Below, one piece after another: positions 8,617 to 17,152 of a stretch of 64,000 nucleotides of DNA. How positions within the stretch are numbered: the stretch's first letter is position 1; each line of letters begins with the position of its first letter. The position numbers were made by a program, and so were the translations under genes. The stretch is from Kitasatospora sp. NA04385 (GTDB lineage: Bacteria; Actinomycetota; Actinomycetes; Streptomycetales; Streptomycetaceae). The stretch spans positions 4,438,701-4,502,700 of the forward strand of contig NZ_CP054919.1 of assembly GCF_013364235.1 (NCBI RefSeq), in the 5' to 3' direction. Under the pieces are notes generated by a model. That model was not told the DNA's origin. It made no database searches and saw nothing but the letters and a program-made list of their open reading frames with translations.

Positions 8617-9689
8617 CCACCGCCACCATCACCGACGCCACGCCGCCCCAGCTCGGCCACCGGCTGACCGCGGCCCGGCTGCCCCGCTGGGCGCCGGCCG
8701 GCATCACCGCCCTCTCGATCGCGCTGGGCTGCGGCATCGGCGCCGCCGCCGGGCTGGAGAGCCACCTGCAGTGGGGCCTGATCTCCGCGCTGCTGTTCCT
8801 GGTGGTCAGCTACGGCGTCTCGGCCGCCGTCGAGGGCCGCCGGCAGGCCCGGGACCGGTTCGCCACCTCGCTGATCTGGGTCTCCTTCATCTGCGCCGTG
8901 GTGCCGCTGGTCTCGCTGACGGTGTACACCGTCCAGCAGGGCATCGGCGCGATCGACGGCAACTTCCTCACCCACTCGATGAAGGGCGTCGCCGCGACCC
9001 TCAGCCCGGACGGCGGCATCTACCACGCCATCATCGGCACCATCGAGCAGGTCCTGCTGGCCACCCTGATCGCCGCGCCGATCGGCCTGCTCACCGCCGT
9101 CTACCTGGTGGAGTACGGCCGCGGCCGGCTCGCCAAGGCGGTCACCTTCTTCGTCGACGTCATGACCGGCATCCCGTCGGTCGTCGCCGGCCTGTTCGTC
9201 CTGTCGCTCTGGAACATCGTGCTGGGCTTCCAGTACTCCGGCTTCTCGGGCAGCCTCGCGCTGGCGATCCTGATGATGCCGGTCGTGGTCCGCTCGACCG
9301 AGGAGATGCTCAAGCTCGTCCCGAACGAGCTGCGCGAGGCCTCGTACGCGCTCGGTGTGCCCAGGTGGAAGACCATCCTGCGGATCGTCCTGCCCACGGC
9401 CGTGGGCGGCATCACCACCGGTGTGATGCTGGCGGTCGCCCGCATCACCGGCGAGACCGCCCCCGTGATGATGCTGGTGTTCGGCGCCGACTTCATCAAC
9501 AGCGACCCGTTCAACGGACCGCAGCAGTCGCTCCCGCTCTACATCTGGCAGCAGTACTCGCAGATCAACAACGACTACGGGTACCAGCGGGCCTGGGGCG
9601 CGGCCCTGGTGCTGATCGCCTTCGTGATGGCACTCAACCTCGTCGCCCGGGGCATCGCGCGCTGGCGCTCGCCCAAGGGCGGGCACTGA
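8613..9689 (+). CDS. pstA: Phosphate ABC transporter permease PstA
   Basis: Second permease subunit of the phosphate channel, 358 residues. GTG 8613 overlaps the pstC stop. An N-terminal extension with two extra hydrophobic segments precedes the usual six-segment permease core, and the EAA loop (REASYALGVPRWKTILRIVLP) is present. Actinobacterial PstA proteins often carry such an extension. Confidence 0.95.
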   Translation: MTTATITDATPPQLGHRLTAARLPRWAPAGITALSIALGCGIGAAAGLESHLQWGLISALLFLVVSYGVSAAVEGRRQARDRFATSLIWVSFICAVVPLVSLTVYTVQQGIGAIDGNFLTHSMKGVAATLSPDGGIYHAIIGTIEQVLLATLIAAPIGLLTAVYLVEYGRGRLAKAVTFFVDVMTGIPSVVAGLFVLSLWNIVLGFQYSGFSGSLALAILMMPVVVRSTEEMLKLVPNELREASYALGVPRWKTILRIVLPTAVGGITTGVMLAVARITGETAPVMMLVFGADFINSDPFNGPQQSLPLYIWQQYSQINNDYGYQRAWGAALVLIAFVMALNLVARGIARWRSPKGGH

Positions 9690-9730
9690 CACCGACTGAC
9701 GTACGAACAGACGAGAGAAGACGAAAGACC

Positions 9731-10507
9731 ATGGCCAAGCGCATCGACGTCAGCGGACTGTCCGCCTACTACGGTTCCACCCGCGCCATCGAGGACATCT
9801 CGATGACCATCGAGCCCCGCTCGGTGACCGCGTTCATCGGCCCCTCGGGCTGCGGCAAGTCCACCTTCCTGCGCACCCTCAACCGGATGCACGAGGTCAT
9901 CCCCGGCGCCCGGGTCGAGGGCAAGGTGCTGCTGGACGACGAGAACCTGTACGGCACCAACGTCGACCCGGTCGCCGTCCGCCGCTCGGTCGGCATGGTG
10001 TTCCAGCGCCCCAACCCGTTCCCCACCATGTCGATCTACGACAACGTGGTGGCCGGCCTCCGGCTCGCCGGGGTGAAGAAGAAGTCCGTGCTGGACGGCG
10101 TGGTGGAGAAGTCCCTCCAGGGCGCCAACCTGTGGAACGAGGTCAAGGACCGCCTGGGCAAGCCCGGCGCGGGCCTGTCCGGCGGCCAGCAGCAGCGCCT
10201 GTGCATCGCCCGGGCGATCGCGGTGGAGCCCGAGGTGCTGCTGATGGACGAGCCCTGCTCGGCCCTCGACCCGATCTCCACCCTCGCCATCGAGGACCTG
10301 ATCGGCGAGCTCAAGTCGCAGTTCACCATCGTGATCGTGACCCACAACATGCAGCAGGCGGCCCGGGTCTCCGACCGCACCGCGTTCTTCAACCTGGCGG
10401 GCGTCGGCCAGCCCGGCAAGCTGGTCGAGCTGGACGACACCCAGCGGATCTTCTCCAACCCGTCGGTCCAGGCCACCGAGGACTACATCTCCGGCCGCTT
10501 CGGCTGA
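9731..10507 (+). CDS. pstB: Phosphate ABC transporter ATPase PstB
   Basis: ATP-hydrolysing subunit that powers phosphate import. Walker A (GPSGCGKST), Q-loop (FQRPNPFP), signature LSGGQQQR, Walker B (LLMDEPCSALD) and the switch histidine (VTHNMQQA) are all intact. ATG 9731 gives 258 residues, the normal length. It lies 41 bases after pstA and is followed by a very strong terminator, so it closes the operon. Confidence 0.97.
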   Translation: MAKRIDVSGLSAYYGSTRAIEDISMTIEPRSVTAFIGPSGCGKSTFLRTLNRMHEVIPGARVEGKVLLDDENLYGTNVDPVAVRRSVGMVFQRPNPFPTMSIYDNVVAGLRLAGVKKKSVLDGVVEKSLQGANLWNEVKDRLGKPGAGLSGGQQQRLCIARAIAVEPEVLLMDEPCSALDPISTLAIEDLIGELKSQFTIVIVTHNMQQAARVSDRTAFFNLAGVGQPGKLVELDDTQRIFSNPSVQATEDYISGRFG

Positions 10508-10567
10508 TCGGCCCCGCGCCGCACGAACCGCTCCGCGGCGCTGCATGGCGGTGCCGCCGCGGAGTCA

Positions 10568-10606
10568 GGAAGGGCCCGCCCCCGTGCTGTGGGGGCGGGC
10601 CCTTCC
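10568..10606. terminator. Bidirectional terminator between pstB and pit
   Basis: A 16-bp perfect stem (10568-10583 with 10591-10606) and 7-base loop lie between the convergent pstB and pit genes. It is symmetrical and suited to terminate both. Confidence 0.8.
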
Positions 10607-10625
10607 GCCGTCGGCCGGGCGGGAG

Positions 10626-11621
10626 CTAGAGGACCAGCAGGTTCACGATCCCGTACACCGCGGCGGCCACGATCGCCGCCGCCGGCATCGTGATGAACCA
10701 GCCCATCACGATGTTCTTCGCCACCCCCCAGCGGACCGCGCGGACCCGCTTGGTGGCGCCCACGCCCATGATCGCCGAGGTGATCACGTGGGTGGTGGAG
10801 ATCGGCGCCGCGTAGACGAACGAGGTGACGTACATGACCGCGGAGGCGGTCGCCTCGGCGGCGAAGCCCTGCGGCGGGTCCAGCTCGATGATCTTCCGGC
10901 CCAGGGTGCGCATGATCCGCCAGCCGCCCGCGTAGGTGCCCAGCGAGAGCATCGTGGCGCAGGAGAGCTTCACCCAGATCGGGATGCCGTTGCCGGACTG
11001 GTGGCCGGAGATGGTCAGCGCCATCACCACGATGCCCATGGTCTTCTGGGCGTCCTGCAGGCCGTGCGCCAGCGCCATCGCGGCCGCCGAGGCGGTCTGC
11101 GCGACCCGGAAGTTGCGCTTGGCCCGGTGCGGGTTGGCCCGGCGGAAGATCCACAGGATCGCCAGCATCACCAGGAAGCCGCCGACCAGGCCGACCACCG
11201 GCGAGACGATCATCGGGACGATGATCTTGTCGATCACGCCGTGCCAGACCACCCCGATGCCGCCCGCCAGCGCCGCGCCCACCATGCCGCCGAACAGCGC
11301 GTGCGAGGAGGAGGACGGCAGGCCGAAGTACCAGGTGACCAGGTTCCAGGTGATCGCCCCGACCAGGGCCGCGAACAGGATCGCCATGCCCTTGCTGCCG
11401 GTCGGGGTCTCGATGATCCCCTCGGAGACGGTCTTCGCGACCCCGCTGCCGAGGAAGGCGCCCGCCAGGTTCATCACCGCGGCCATCGCCAGGGCCGCCC
11501 GCGGGGTCAGCGCCCGGGTGGAGACCGAGGTGGCGATCGCGTTGGCGGAGTCGTGGAAGCCGTTCGTGTACGTGAAGAAGAAAGCGACGCCGATGACGAC
11601 GATCAGTGCTGCCATGTCCAC
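10626..11621 (-). CDS. pit: Low-affinity inorganic phosphate transporter (Pit family)
   Basis: Proton- or cation-coupled phosphate symporter of the PiT family. Family signatures are intact: the first-helix motif GFHDSANAIATSVSTR and the second-half repeat with AHGLQDAQKTMGI. About ten hydrophobic segments are visible in 331 residues. It lies 5 bases downstream of the PhoU-like gene in one operon, matching the pap-pitH1 arrangement described in S. coelicolor. It converges on pstB, so the low- and high-affinity systems share one locus. Confidence 0.94.
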   Translation of the reverse strand: MDMAALIVVIGVAFFFTYTNGFHDSANAIATSVSTRALTPRAALAMAAVMNLAGAFLGSGVAKTVSEGIIETPTGSKGMAILFAALVGAITWNLVTWYFGLPSSSSHALFGGMVGAALAGGIGVVWHGVIDKIIVPMIVSPVVGLVGGFLVMLAILWIFRRANPHRAKRNFRVAQTASAAAMALAHGLQDAQKTMGIVVMALTISGHQSGNGIPIWVKLSCATMLSLGTYAGGWRIMRTLGRKIIELDPPQGFAAEATASAVMYVTSFVYAAPISTTHVITSAIMGVGATKRVRAVRWGVAKNIVMGWFITMPAAAIVAAAVYGIVNLLVL

Positions 11622-11626
11622 GGAGG

Positions 11627-12247
11627 TCAGGACTCCTTGACGGCGATGGTCTCCACCGTGTTGGCCACGTGCTCGAACGCGTCGGCGGCCTCTTCGAGGA
11701 CGTCCACGACCTGCTTGAGCTTCAGCACCTCGATCGCCTCGTACTGGCCGGAGAACAGGTGGGCCAGCAGCTTGCGGTGGATCTGGTCCGCCTGGTTCTC
11801 CAGCCGGTTGACCTCGATCCAGTACTCGGTGAGGTTCGACATCGACCGCAGGTTGGGCATCGCCCCCGCGGTCAGCTCGGCCGCCCGGGCCAGCACCTCG
11901 ATCTGCTGCTCGATGCCCTTCGGGAGGACCTCGATGTCGTACAGGACGACCAGGTCGACGGCCTCCTCCATGAAGTCCATGATGTCGTCCAGCGAGGAGG
12001 CCAGGTTGTAGATGTCCTCCCGGTCGAACGGGGTGATGAACGAGGAGTTCAGCTGGTGGAAGATCGCATGGGTGGTGTCGTCGCCGGCGTGCTCGGCGGC
12101 GCGCATGCGCTCGACGATCTCCGCGCGGGCTGACACGTCAGAGCCCAGTAGTTCCAGCAGGAGCTTCGATCCGACGACCAGGTTCTCCGCCGCGGCGGCG
12201 AACATGTCGTAGAAGCTCGTCTCCTTCGGGGTCAGGCTAAAACGCAC
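11627..12247 (-). CDS. PhoU-like DUF47 protein, Pit accessory protein
   Basis: DUF47 proteins are all-helical PhoU relatives that accompany Pit transporters and probably modulate them. The protein (206 residues) shows the repeated acidic helices (LEEAADAFEHVAN, MDFMEEAVDLVVLYD) typical of PhoU metal-binding bundles. The open frame extends 35 codons upstream, but GTG 12247 with GGAGA six bases before it begins the conserved RFSLTPKETSFYDMF. It is first in the operon with pit. Confidence 0.92.
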   Translation of the reverse strand: MRFSLTPKETSFYDMFAAAAENLVVGSKLLLELLGSDVSARAEIVERMRAAEHAGDDTTHAIFHQLNSSFITPFDREDIYNLASSLDDIMDFMEEAVDLVVLYDIEVLPKGIEQQIEVLARAAELTAGAMPNLRSMSNLTEYWIEVNRLENQADQIHRKLLAHLFSGQYEAIEVLKLKQVVDVLEEAADAFEHVANTVETIAVKES

Positions 12248-12498
12248 GGAAATCTCCGATGTGCGGGGTCGGTACTTGACGATGCTAGGCGCACGCTCCC
12301 CACTCGTGGACACGGGGTTGCCGACGCGCGCCCTAAGTGTGTCCCACGACACGCCGGTTTGCTCCCGCTCTGCACGGGGATCTCTGTCCTGACGCCCGGA
12401 CGGCGGAACACCGCACCGGTGCCGCGTGTTGGATAGTGGGCACCTCCCGGCCGAGGGCCGGGGGCGGGCCGAGTACCGAGACCAAGAGGGCTGACCGG

Positions 12499-12861
12499 AT
12501 GACCACCACCGACACCACGGGCACCGACACCGCTCCGGAGGCGGCCTGCCACGGTGCCGCCGCGGCCACCGGGCCGCACGGCTACAGCGGCGAGAAGGAG
12601 GCGCACCTCAAGCGGCTGCGCCGGATCGAGGGGCAGATCCGCGGGCTGCAGCGGATGGTCGACGAGGACGTGTACTGCATCGACATCCTCACCCAGGTGT
12701 CCGCCTCCACCAAGGCGCTGCAGTCCTTCGCGCTCTCCCTGCTGGAGGAGCACCTGCGGCACTGCGTCGCCGCCGCGGCCGCCGCGGAGGACGGCGGCGA
12801 GGAGCTGAACGCCAAGGTCGCCGAGGCCAGCGCCGCCATCGCGCGGCTGCTGCGCACCTGA
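12499..12861 (+). CDS. csoR: CsoR-family copper-sensing transcriptional repressor
   Basis: Small helical DUF156 repressor that releases DNA on binding Cu(I). The copper ligands Cys60, His85 and Cys89 have the same spacing (25 and 4) as the Cys-His-Cys set of M. tuberculosis CsoR. The first about 30 residues are a Thr/Ala-rich extension with an extra CH pair. ATG 12499 is preceded by AGAGGG. It is divergent from the phosphate genes and no copper ATPase is adjacent, so its targets are probably elsewhere. Confidence 0.9.
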   Translation: MTTTDTTGTDTAPEAACHGAAAATGPHGYSGEKEAHLKRLRRIEGQIRGLQRMVDEDVYCIDILTQVSASTKALQSFALSLLEEHLRHCVAAAAAAEDGGEELNAKVAEASAAIARLLRT

Positions 12862-12889
12862 CGCCCCCGGCCGTCCGGCCGACGCGCGG

Positions 12890-13075
12890 TCAGTCCGCCG
12901 GGCCGTCCGCCGGGTCGTCCGGTTCGCGCCGGGCCAGCAGGACCTCGTCGATCTGCTCGGCGGCCAGCCGCTCCGCGCGGCTGGCCGAGGCGGCGATCAT
13001 CAGCTCGCCGGTCAGGTCGATCTCGTCCAGCGCGGTTCTGTCGTGGCCGCCGGTGCCGCTCTCCCCGGATGCCAT
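12890..13075 (-). CDS. Small acidic hypothetical protein
   Basis: A 61-residue protein with an acidic, helix-prone core (DEIDLTGELMIAASASRAERLAAEQIDEVLL). I do not recognise a family. ATG 13075 is favoured over GTG 13084 because GGAAGGGG lies about 8 bases upstream. There is no membrane segment or cysteine. It is convergent with csoR, and codon third positions are GC-rich, supporting real coding. Confidence 0.55.
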   Translation of the reverse strand: MASGESGTGGHDRTALDEIDLTGELMIAASASRAERLAAEQIDEVLLARREPDDPADGPAD

Positions 13076-13211
13076 GGCCTCCACCCCTTCCCGCGCCCCG
13101 TCCGCCGCCCTGCCTGCCCGCCCCGTACCAGCCTAGGGAGCGGCGGGCCGGGCCACATGGCACGGACGGGCCATCTCTGCCGCCCGAAACGGGTGGGCCC
13201 GGCGCCGCGGG

Positions 13212-14042
13212 TCACTTCGGCGAGGGGTCGGCCTTCATCGAGTAGATGTCGGCGGCGGCGGGCTCGGCGGCCTCCACCGGCTGGCCGAAGCCGGTGAGCG
13301 CCAGCGTGGAGACCACCTTGACCTGGTCCTTCGCCGCCGTGGAGCCGGCCACCCCGGCGAAGGTGAAGTTCTCCACCACCTTGTGCAGCCGGCCCTGGCC
13401 GTCCAGCCAGGCCTCGTACGGGACCTCCTTCACGGTGAAGGTCTGGGCGGCCATCCGCAGCCCGTCCGCCCCGCGGCCGCCGGTCGCGTCGGCGGCCTTC
13501 GCCAGGTCCAGCGTGCCCTTGTAGTGCTTGAGCTCCACGCCGTCCACCGGCTCGGTGCCGACCAGCTCGGCGCTCTGCGCGCCGCGCAGCGCGCCCGCCG
13601 CGGTGGCCGGGTCGGTCGCGCCGGAGCTGACCAGGTTGCCGTCCGGGAGCTGGCGCACGTCCAGCTTGACCCACTTGCCCTCGGGGATCTTCGCGCCGCT
13701 GTTCTGCAGGTACACCGTGCCGGGCAGCACCACCTCGGTGATCTTCCCGGTGGTCGCGGCGCCGGGCGGGACGTCGATCTCCAGCCGGCCGATCCGCTTC
13801 ACGTAGTCGTAGCCGCCGGTGCCGTTGAAGACCGCCTTCTTCTCGGCGGACTCGGTGGTCAGCTCGGTGGTCGCCCGCACCGATCCCGTCCGGCCGGTGA
13901 TGTCGGCGGAGGAGCGGACCGCCGTCAGCGGGTCCGCGGACAGCTGGTCGGCGGAGGCCGACCGGTCCTGGCCGCCGCCGGTGCAGGCCGACAGCGCGGT
14001 GACGAGCAGGGCCGCGGCGGCGGCGCGGTTGAGCATCTTCAC
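13212..14042 (-). CDS. Secreted lipoprotein, LppX/LolA-like
   Basis: A 276-residue exported lipoprotein with lipobox LSAC (Cys20) followed by a Gly/Ser linker. The rest is a single beta-rich domain (SVRATTELTTE ... GKITEVVLPGTVYLQN ... EAWLDGQGRLHKVVENFTF) resembling LppX/LprG or LolA-type half-barrels that carry lipid. Ligand and role are not visible. The start is GTG 14042, or ATG 14036 two codons later. Confidence 0.8.
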   Translation of the reverse strand: MKMLNRAAAAALLVTALSACTGGGQDRSASADQLSADPLTAVRSSADITGRTGSVRATTELTTESAEKKAVFNGTGGYDYVKRIGRLEIDVPPGAATTGKITEVVLPGTVYLQNSGAKIPEGKWVKLDVRQLPDGNLVSSGATDPATAAGALRGAQSAELVGTEPVDGVELKHYKGTLDLAKAADATGGRGADGLRMAAQTFTVKEVPYEAWLDGQGRLHKVVENFTFAGVAGSTAAKDQVKVVSTLALTGFGQPVEAAEPAAADIYSMKADPSPK

Positions 14043-14192
14043 TTCTTCGACAACCCCCTCGGGCCCCGGACGACCCGGCAGGCGACCGCCCCGGATGGGC
14101 GGAGCGCTCGCCAGGTGAACGAGCCCGGGCGCGGAAGGTTACGCGGATGTTCACCGGCCGGACGGCGGACCGGGCCGGACGGCGGGGTTACC

Positions 14193-14411
14193 GTGGAGGA
14201 CGTGGCAGATCAGCGCGCGCAGGCGGCCCACGGGGCCTTACCGGCCGACCACCCGGACGAGCACCGGGTGGAGGTGGTGGAGCGCGGCTCGTTCAGCTTC
14301 GCGCAGTGCGGCTGCGGCTGGTCCGCCCCGGGCCGGCGCTCCCGGGACAAGTCCCGGCGGGACGCTGCGGGGCACCTGGCCGAGGACGGCGCCGACGCCG
14401 AGGTCGCCTGA
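14193..14411 (+). CDS. Small conserved protein with a QCGCGW motif
   Basis: A 72-residue protein of unknown function. Its centre, FSFAQCGCGWSAPGRRSRDKSRRDAAGH, contains two cysteines in a CxC-GW arrangement and a following His, which could be half of a zinc site. Starts are GTG 14193 or GTG 14202; GGAGG lies between them. It overlaps the 3' part of the PAP2 frame on the other strand, which suggests the PAP2 gene truly ends earlier. Confidence 0.6.
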   Translation: MEDVADQRAQAAHGALPADHPDEHRVEVVERGSFSFAQCGCGWSAPGRRSRDKSRRDAAGHLAEDGADAEVA

Positions 14412-15173
14412 GCGGCCCCCGGCGGTGCCGGTCAGGCGGCCAGGTCCGACTCCCGGTCCCGGCCCGGCCGCGGTCCTGGCCCGGCGGCGCCCCGGACGGC
14501 GGGCGGCGGACGCGGCCGAGCGGCGCCCGCCGGAGTCCGCGGCGCCGCGGGCCACCACCAGCGGACGCAGCGCGGTGCGCGACAGGGCGTGGCACAGCGG
14601 CACCAGGACGGCCATCGCGATCGGGGCGAGCAGCAGCACCACGGCGGTGGCCAGCGCGTAGCCGCCGATCACGTCGGTCGGGTAGTGCACGCCGACGAAC
14701 AGCCGGCAGAAGCCCTGCAGCAGGGCGAGCGCCGCGGCGGCCACCCCGAGCCTGCGGTTGACCAGGAACAGGGCGACCGCGATCGCCATCGACATCGCCG
14801 AGTGGTCGCTGACGAAGGAGAGGGTGTCCTCCTTGCCGGGCACCAGCACGTCCAGCTCCGGGTGGCTGACGAAGGGCCGGGGCCGGTCGACCAGCTTGGA
14901 GATCGGCAGGTTGGCGAGCTCGGCGACGGCGACGGCCAGCGGCGCCCACAGCACGCCGGCCACCGCGACCGGGGCGTCCGGGCGGCGCCGGGCGCTCAGC
15001 CAGGCGGTCAGGCCGATCGCGGCCAGGCCGAGCAGGATGCCGTACTCGGCCGTCCAGGCGACCAGCGAGTCCAACCAGCCGGGGGCGTCGGCGGCCAGGC
15101 CGTTGACGGCCTTGAGCAGGCCGAGGTCCGGGTCGCCCGAACCGGTTCCGGCGTCGGCGAGCAGCGTCGGCAC
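14238..15173 (-). CDS. PAP2-family membrane phosphatase (C-terminus uncertain)
   Basis: Integral membrane phosphatase of the PAP2/undecaprenyl-diphosphatase type, probably acting on lipid phosphates. The catalytic motifs are present: KLVDRPRP, SDHSAM in place of the usual PSGH, and CRLFVGVHYPTD. Several hydrophobic segments surround them. GTG 15173 is preceded by AGGGAGG. The open frame continues to 14238, but after about residue 215 it becomes Arg/Gly/Pro-rich and antisense to the small gene at 14193. In another frame the sequence ends DRESDLAA with a TGA at 14434-14432, so a short indel near 14470-14520 may have extended it. Confidence 0.8.
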   Translation of the reverse strand: MPTLLADAGTGSGDPDLGLLKAVNGLAADAPGWLDSLVAWTAEYGILLGLAAIGLTAWLSARRRPDAPVAVAGVLWAPLAVAVAELANLPISKLVDRPRPFVSHPELDVLVPGKEDTLSFVSDHSAMSMAIAVALFLVNRRLGVAAAALALLQGFCRLFVGVHYPTDVIGGYALATAVVLLLAPIAMAVLVPLCHALSRTALRPLVVARGAADSGGRRSAASAARRPGRRRARTAAGPGPGVGPGRLTGTAGGRSGDLGVGAVLGQVPRSVPPGLVPGAPARGGPAAAALREAERAALHHLHPVLVRVVGR

Positions 15174-15342
15174 GCCGCACCTCCCTGTCCGCGCTCCGCA
15201 GTGGTCCCAGGTCGTGGTGCTTCCGGGTGCGGAGGACCGGTAGCCTCCTCAGTCAACGCGATCAAGGCCGCCGCGGTTTCCGTCGAAACGCACCGTTATG
15301 CAAAATTGACTCACCGTCCACCTGGCGCGCACATGCCCGGGG

Positions 15343-16401
15343 TCAGCTGACGACCGGGGCCCCGCTCTTGGTGATGGTGCCGTCGTTCGGGTTCCGGTTG
15401 GGCAGCGCGGCGGCCCCGTCCGGGGTGACCCGGGTCGCCCCGATGTAGTCCTTCTGGTCGATGGTGTCGTAGCGCACCTTCGCCCCGGTGTGCGGGGCGT
15501 CGATCATGTACCCGCCGCCGACGTAGATGCCGACGTGGTGGATGGTGCGCGGGTCCCCCAGGTCGTTGGCGAAGAACACCAGGTCACCGGGCCGCAGTTG
15601 GTCCCGGGACGGGTGCGGTCCGGCGTACCACTGGTCGTTGGCGACCCGGGGCAGCACGATGCCGACGCTCTCGTACGCGGCCTTGGTCAGGCCCGAGCAG
15701 TCGAACCGCCCGTCCTCCCAGGTCTGTCCGGTGCCGCCCCACAGGTAGTCGGTGCCCAGCTTGCTCTGCGCGAACCAGATCGCCCCGGCCGCCTCCCGGG
15801 ACAGCGCCGGCTGCGCGCCCGGGTCGACCGGCGCGGTGAAGGACTTCGCCAGCGACTGGATGCTGCGCACGTAGCCCTGGGTCTCCCGGTACGGCGGGAT
15901 CCCGTTGTGCTCGATCACCGCGTACGGACCGGCGTTGTACGCCGCCAGCATGTTGGCCTGCCGGTCGCCGGGCACCTTGTCCACGTCCCGGGCCAGCGCG
16001 CAGTCGTAGGTGGCGGCGGAGGCGATCGCGTCGTAGGCGTTCCAGATGTCCCGCCGGCCGTCGCCGTCGCCGTCCGTCCCGTAGGTGGCCCAGGTGGCCT
16101 CCAGGAACTGGGCCATCCCGTACGCCTTCGCCGGGCTCTTCGCCTGCGGGTCGAAGCCGCTCTCCTGGTAGAGCTGGGCGGCCAGCATCGGCGCGGAGAT
16201 CTCCGGGCAGAGCGCGCCCCACTTCTGGATCTGGTCCCGGTAGGCGGCCGGGACCGTCCCGCCGGACAGGCCGGGGTTGCGGGCGGAGGAGCGGCCGGGG
16301 ACGCCGCCGGCCGCGTACGTGCCGAGCGTCACGACGCCGACGAAACCGATCGCGAGCACCACCGTCGCGGCACCCGCCAGCCGAGCTTTCCGGAGCACCA
16401 T
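15343..16401 (-). CDS. Bifunctional lytic transglycosylase / NlpC-P60 endopeptidase
   Basis: Peptidoglycan-degrading exported enzyme, VirB1-like in context. An N-terminal membrane or signal segment (about residues 8-30) is followed by a SLT-type transglycosylase domain (QLYQESGFDPQAKSP with the catalytic Glu, AYGMAQFLEATW, NMLAAYNAGP). A C-terminal NlpC/P60 domain follows, with catalytic Cys in DCSGLTKAAY and His in HHVGIYVGGG. ATG 16401 gives 352 residues; ATG 16434 is an alternative start. It is divergent from the secretion-like operon and would open the wall for that machine. Confidence 0.9.
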   Translation of the reverse strand: MVLRKARLAGAATVVLAIGFVGVVTLGTYAAGGVPGRSSARNPGLSGGTVPAAYRDQIQKWGALCPEISAPMLAAQLYQESGFDPQAKSPAKAYGMAQFLEATWATYGTDGDGDGRRDIWNAYDAIASAATYDCALARDVDKVPGDRQANMLAAYNAGPYAVIEHNGIPPYRETQGYVRSIQSLAKSFTAPVDPGAQPALSREAAGAIWFAQSKLGTDYLWGGTGQTWEDGRFDCSGLTKAAYESVGIVLPRVANDQWYAGPHPSRDQLRPGDLVFFANDLGDPRTIHHVGIYVGGGYMIDAPHTGAKVRYDTIDQKDYIGATRVTPDGAAALPNRNPNDGTITKSGAPVVS

Positions 16402-16650
16402 CCAGCACCATCCCGACGGAACGTCAGCGGCCATGTCCTGTTGCGCAATTGCCCGGTGCAATCATCACAGATACCAGGCGCGGGAAGTATCCTTGAGGTA
16501 CCGGACATCCTGGCGGATGCGTCCGGCCAGCCACGAGCAATCCGCGAGAAGCAGCCAAGTCGACGTCAGATCTGGCCAAGAATAGGGCCTGCCCCTTCGC
16601 TCGACCGTGGTCCGGGGCCTTGAATTTTCCTGATCGGGCGGTGAGATGGG

Positions 16651-16998
16651 ATGGACCTGAACGTGGACAGCACAGTGATCCGGTACCTGGCGGAGGACCC
16701 GCCGAAGAAGGCCAACATCGACACCATCATCGGCGGGATCGCCCCCGACTGGGGCCCGTTCGCCTCCCTCGGCTCCTCGGCCCGGGTGATGGTCCAGGTC
16801 GTGATGGCCGTCGCGATCCTGGTCTGCCTCGGGATCGCCATCTGGGGCGCCGCCAAGCAGCGGATCGGCGCCACCGCGATGCGCGACACCTTCAGCGCCG
16901 AACAGGGCAAGGGGCTGATCATCGCCGGCCTGACCGGCGTGTTCATCATCGGTTCGCTCGGCACCCTGTTCACCATTGTGTACGGCATGGCCATCTGA
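16651..16998 (+). CDS. Small two-helix membrane protein, VirB2/TrbC pilin-like
   Basis: A 115-residue protein with two membrane helices (about residues 45-65 and 85-110) joined by a basic loop, the topology of type IV secretion pilins and their Gram-positive counterparts. It has no clear signal cleavage site. ATG 16651 follows GGTGAGATGGG. It is the first gene of the five-gene operon. The pilin role rests on topology and position, not on sequence identity. Confidence 0.75.
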   Translation: MDLNVDSTVIRYLAEDPPKKANIDTIIGGIAPDWGPFASLGSSARVMVQVVMAVAILVCLGIAIWGAAKQRIGATAMRDTFSAEQGKGLIIAGLTGVFIIGSLGTLFTIVYGMAI

Positions 16999-17152
16999 CG
17001 ATCGGACAACTCCCGCTCCGGCGCAGCTGACCCGTCCCACCACCCCGCCGCCACCACCACCACCACCCCGCCGCCGCCCGCACCCGCTCCGGGCACCCGT
17101 CACGCCACCGCGCCGCCGCCCCGCGCGGCGGCGCCCCACCAGGAGGGCCCCC

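Noticed and set aside
16402..16650. Possible c-di-AMP (ydaO) riboswitch upstream of the NlpC/P60 gene
   Set aside because: Such riboswitches precede some Streptomyces wall hydrolases, but the conserved core strings are not visible on either strand here.
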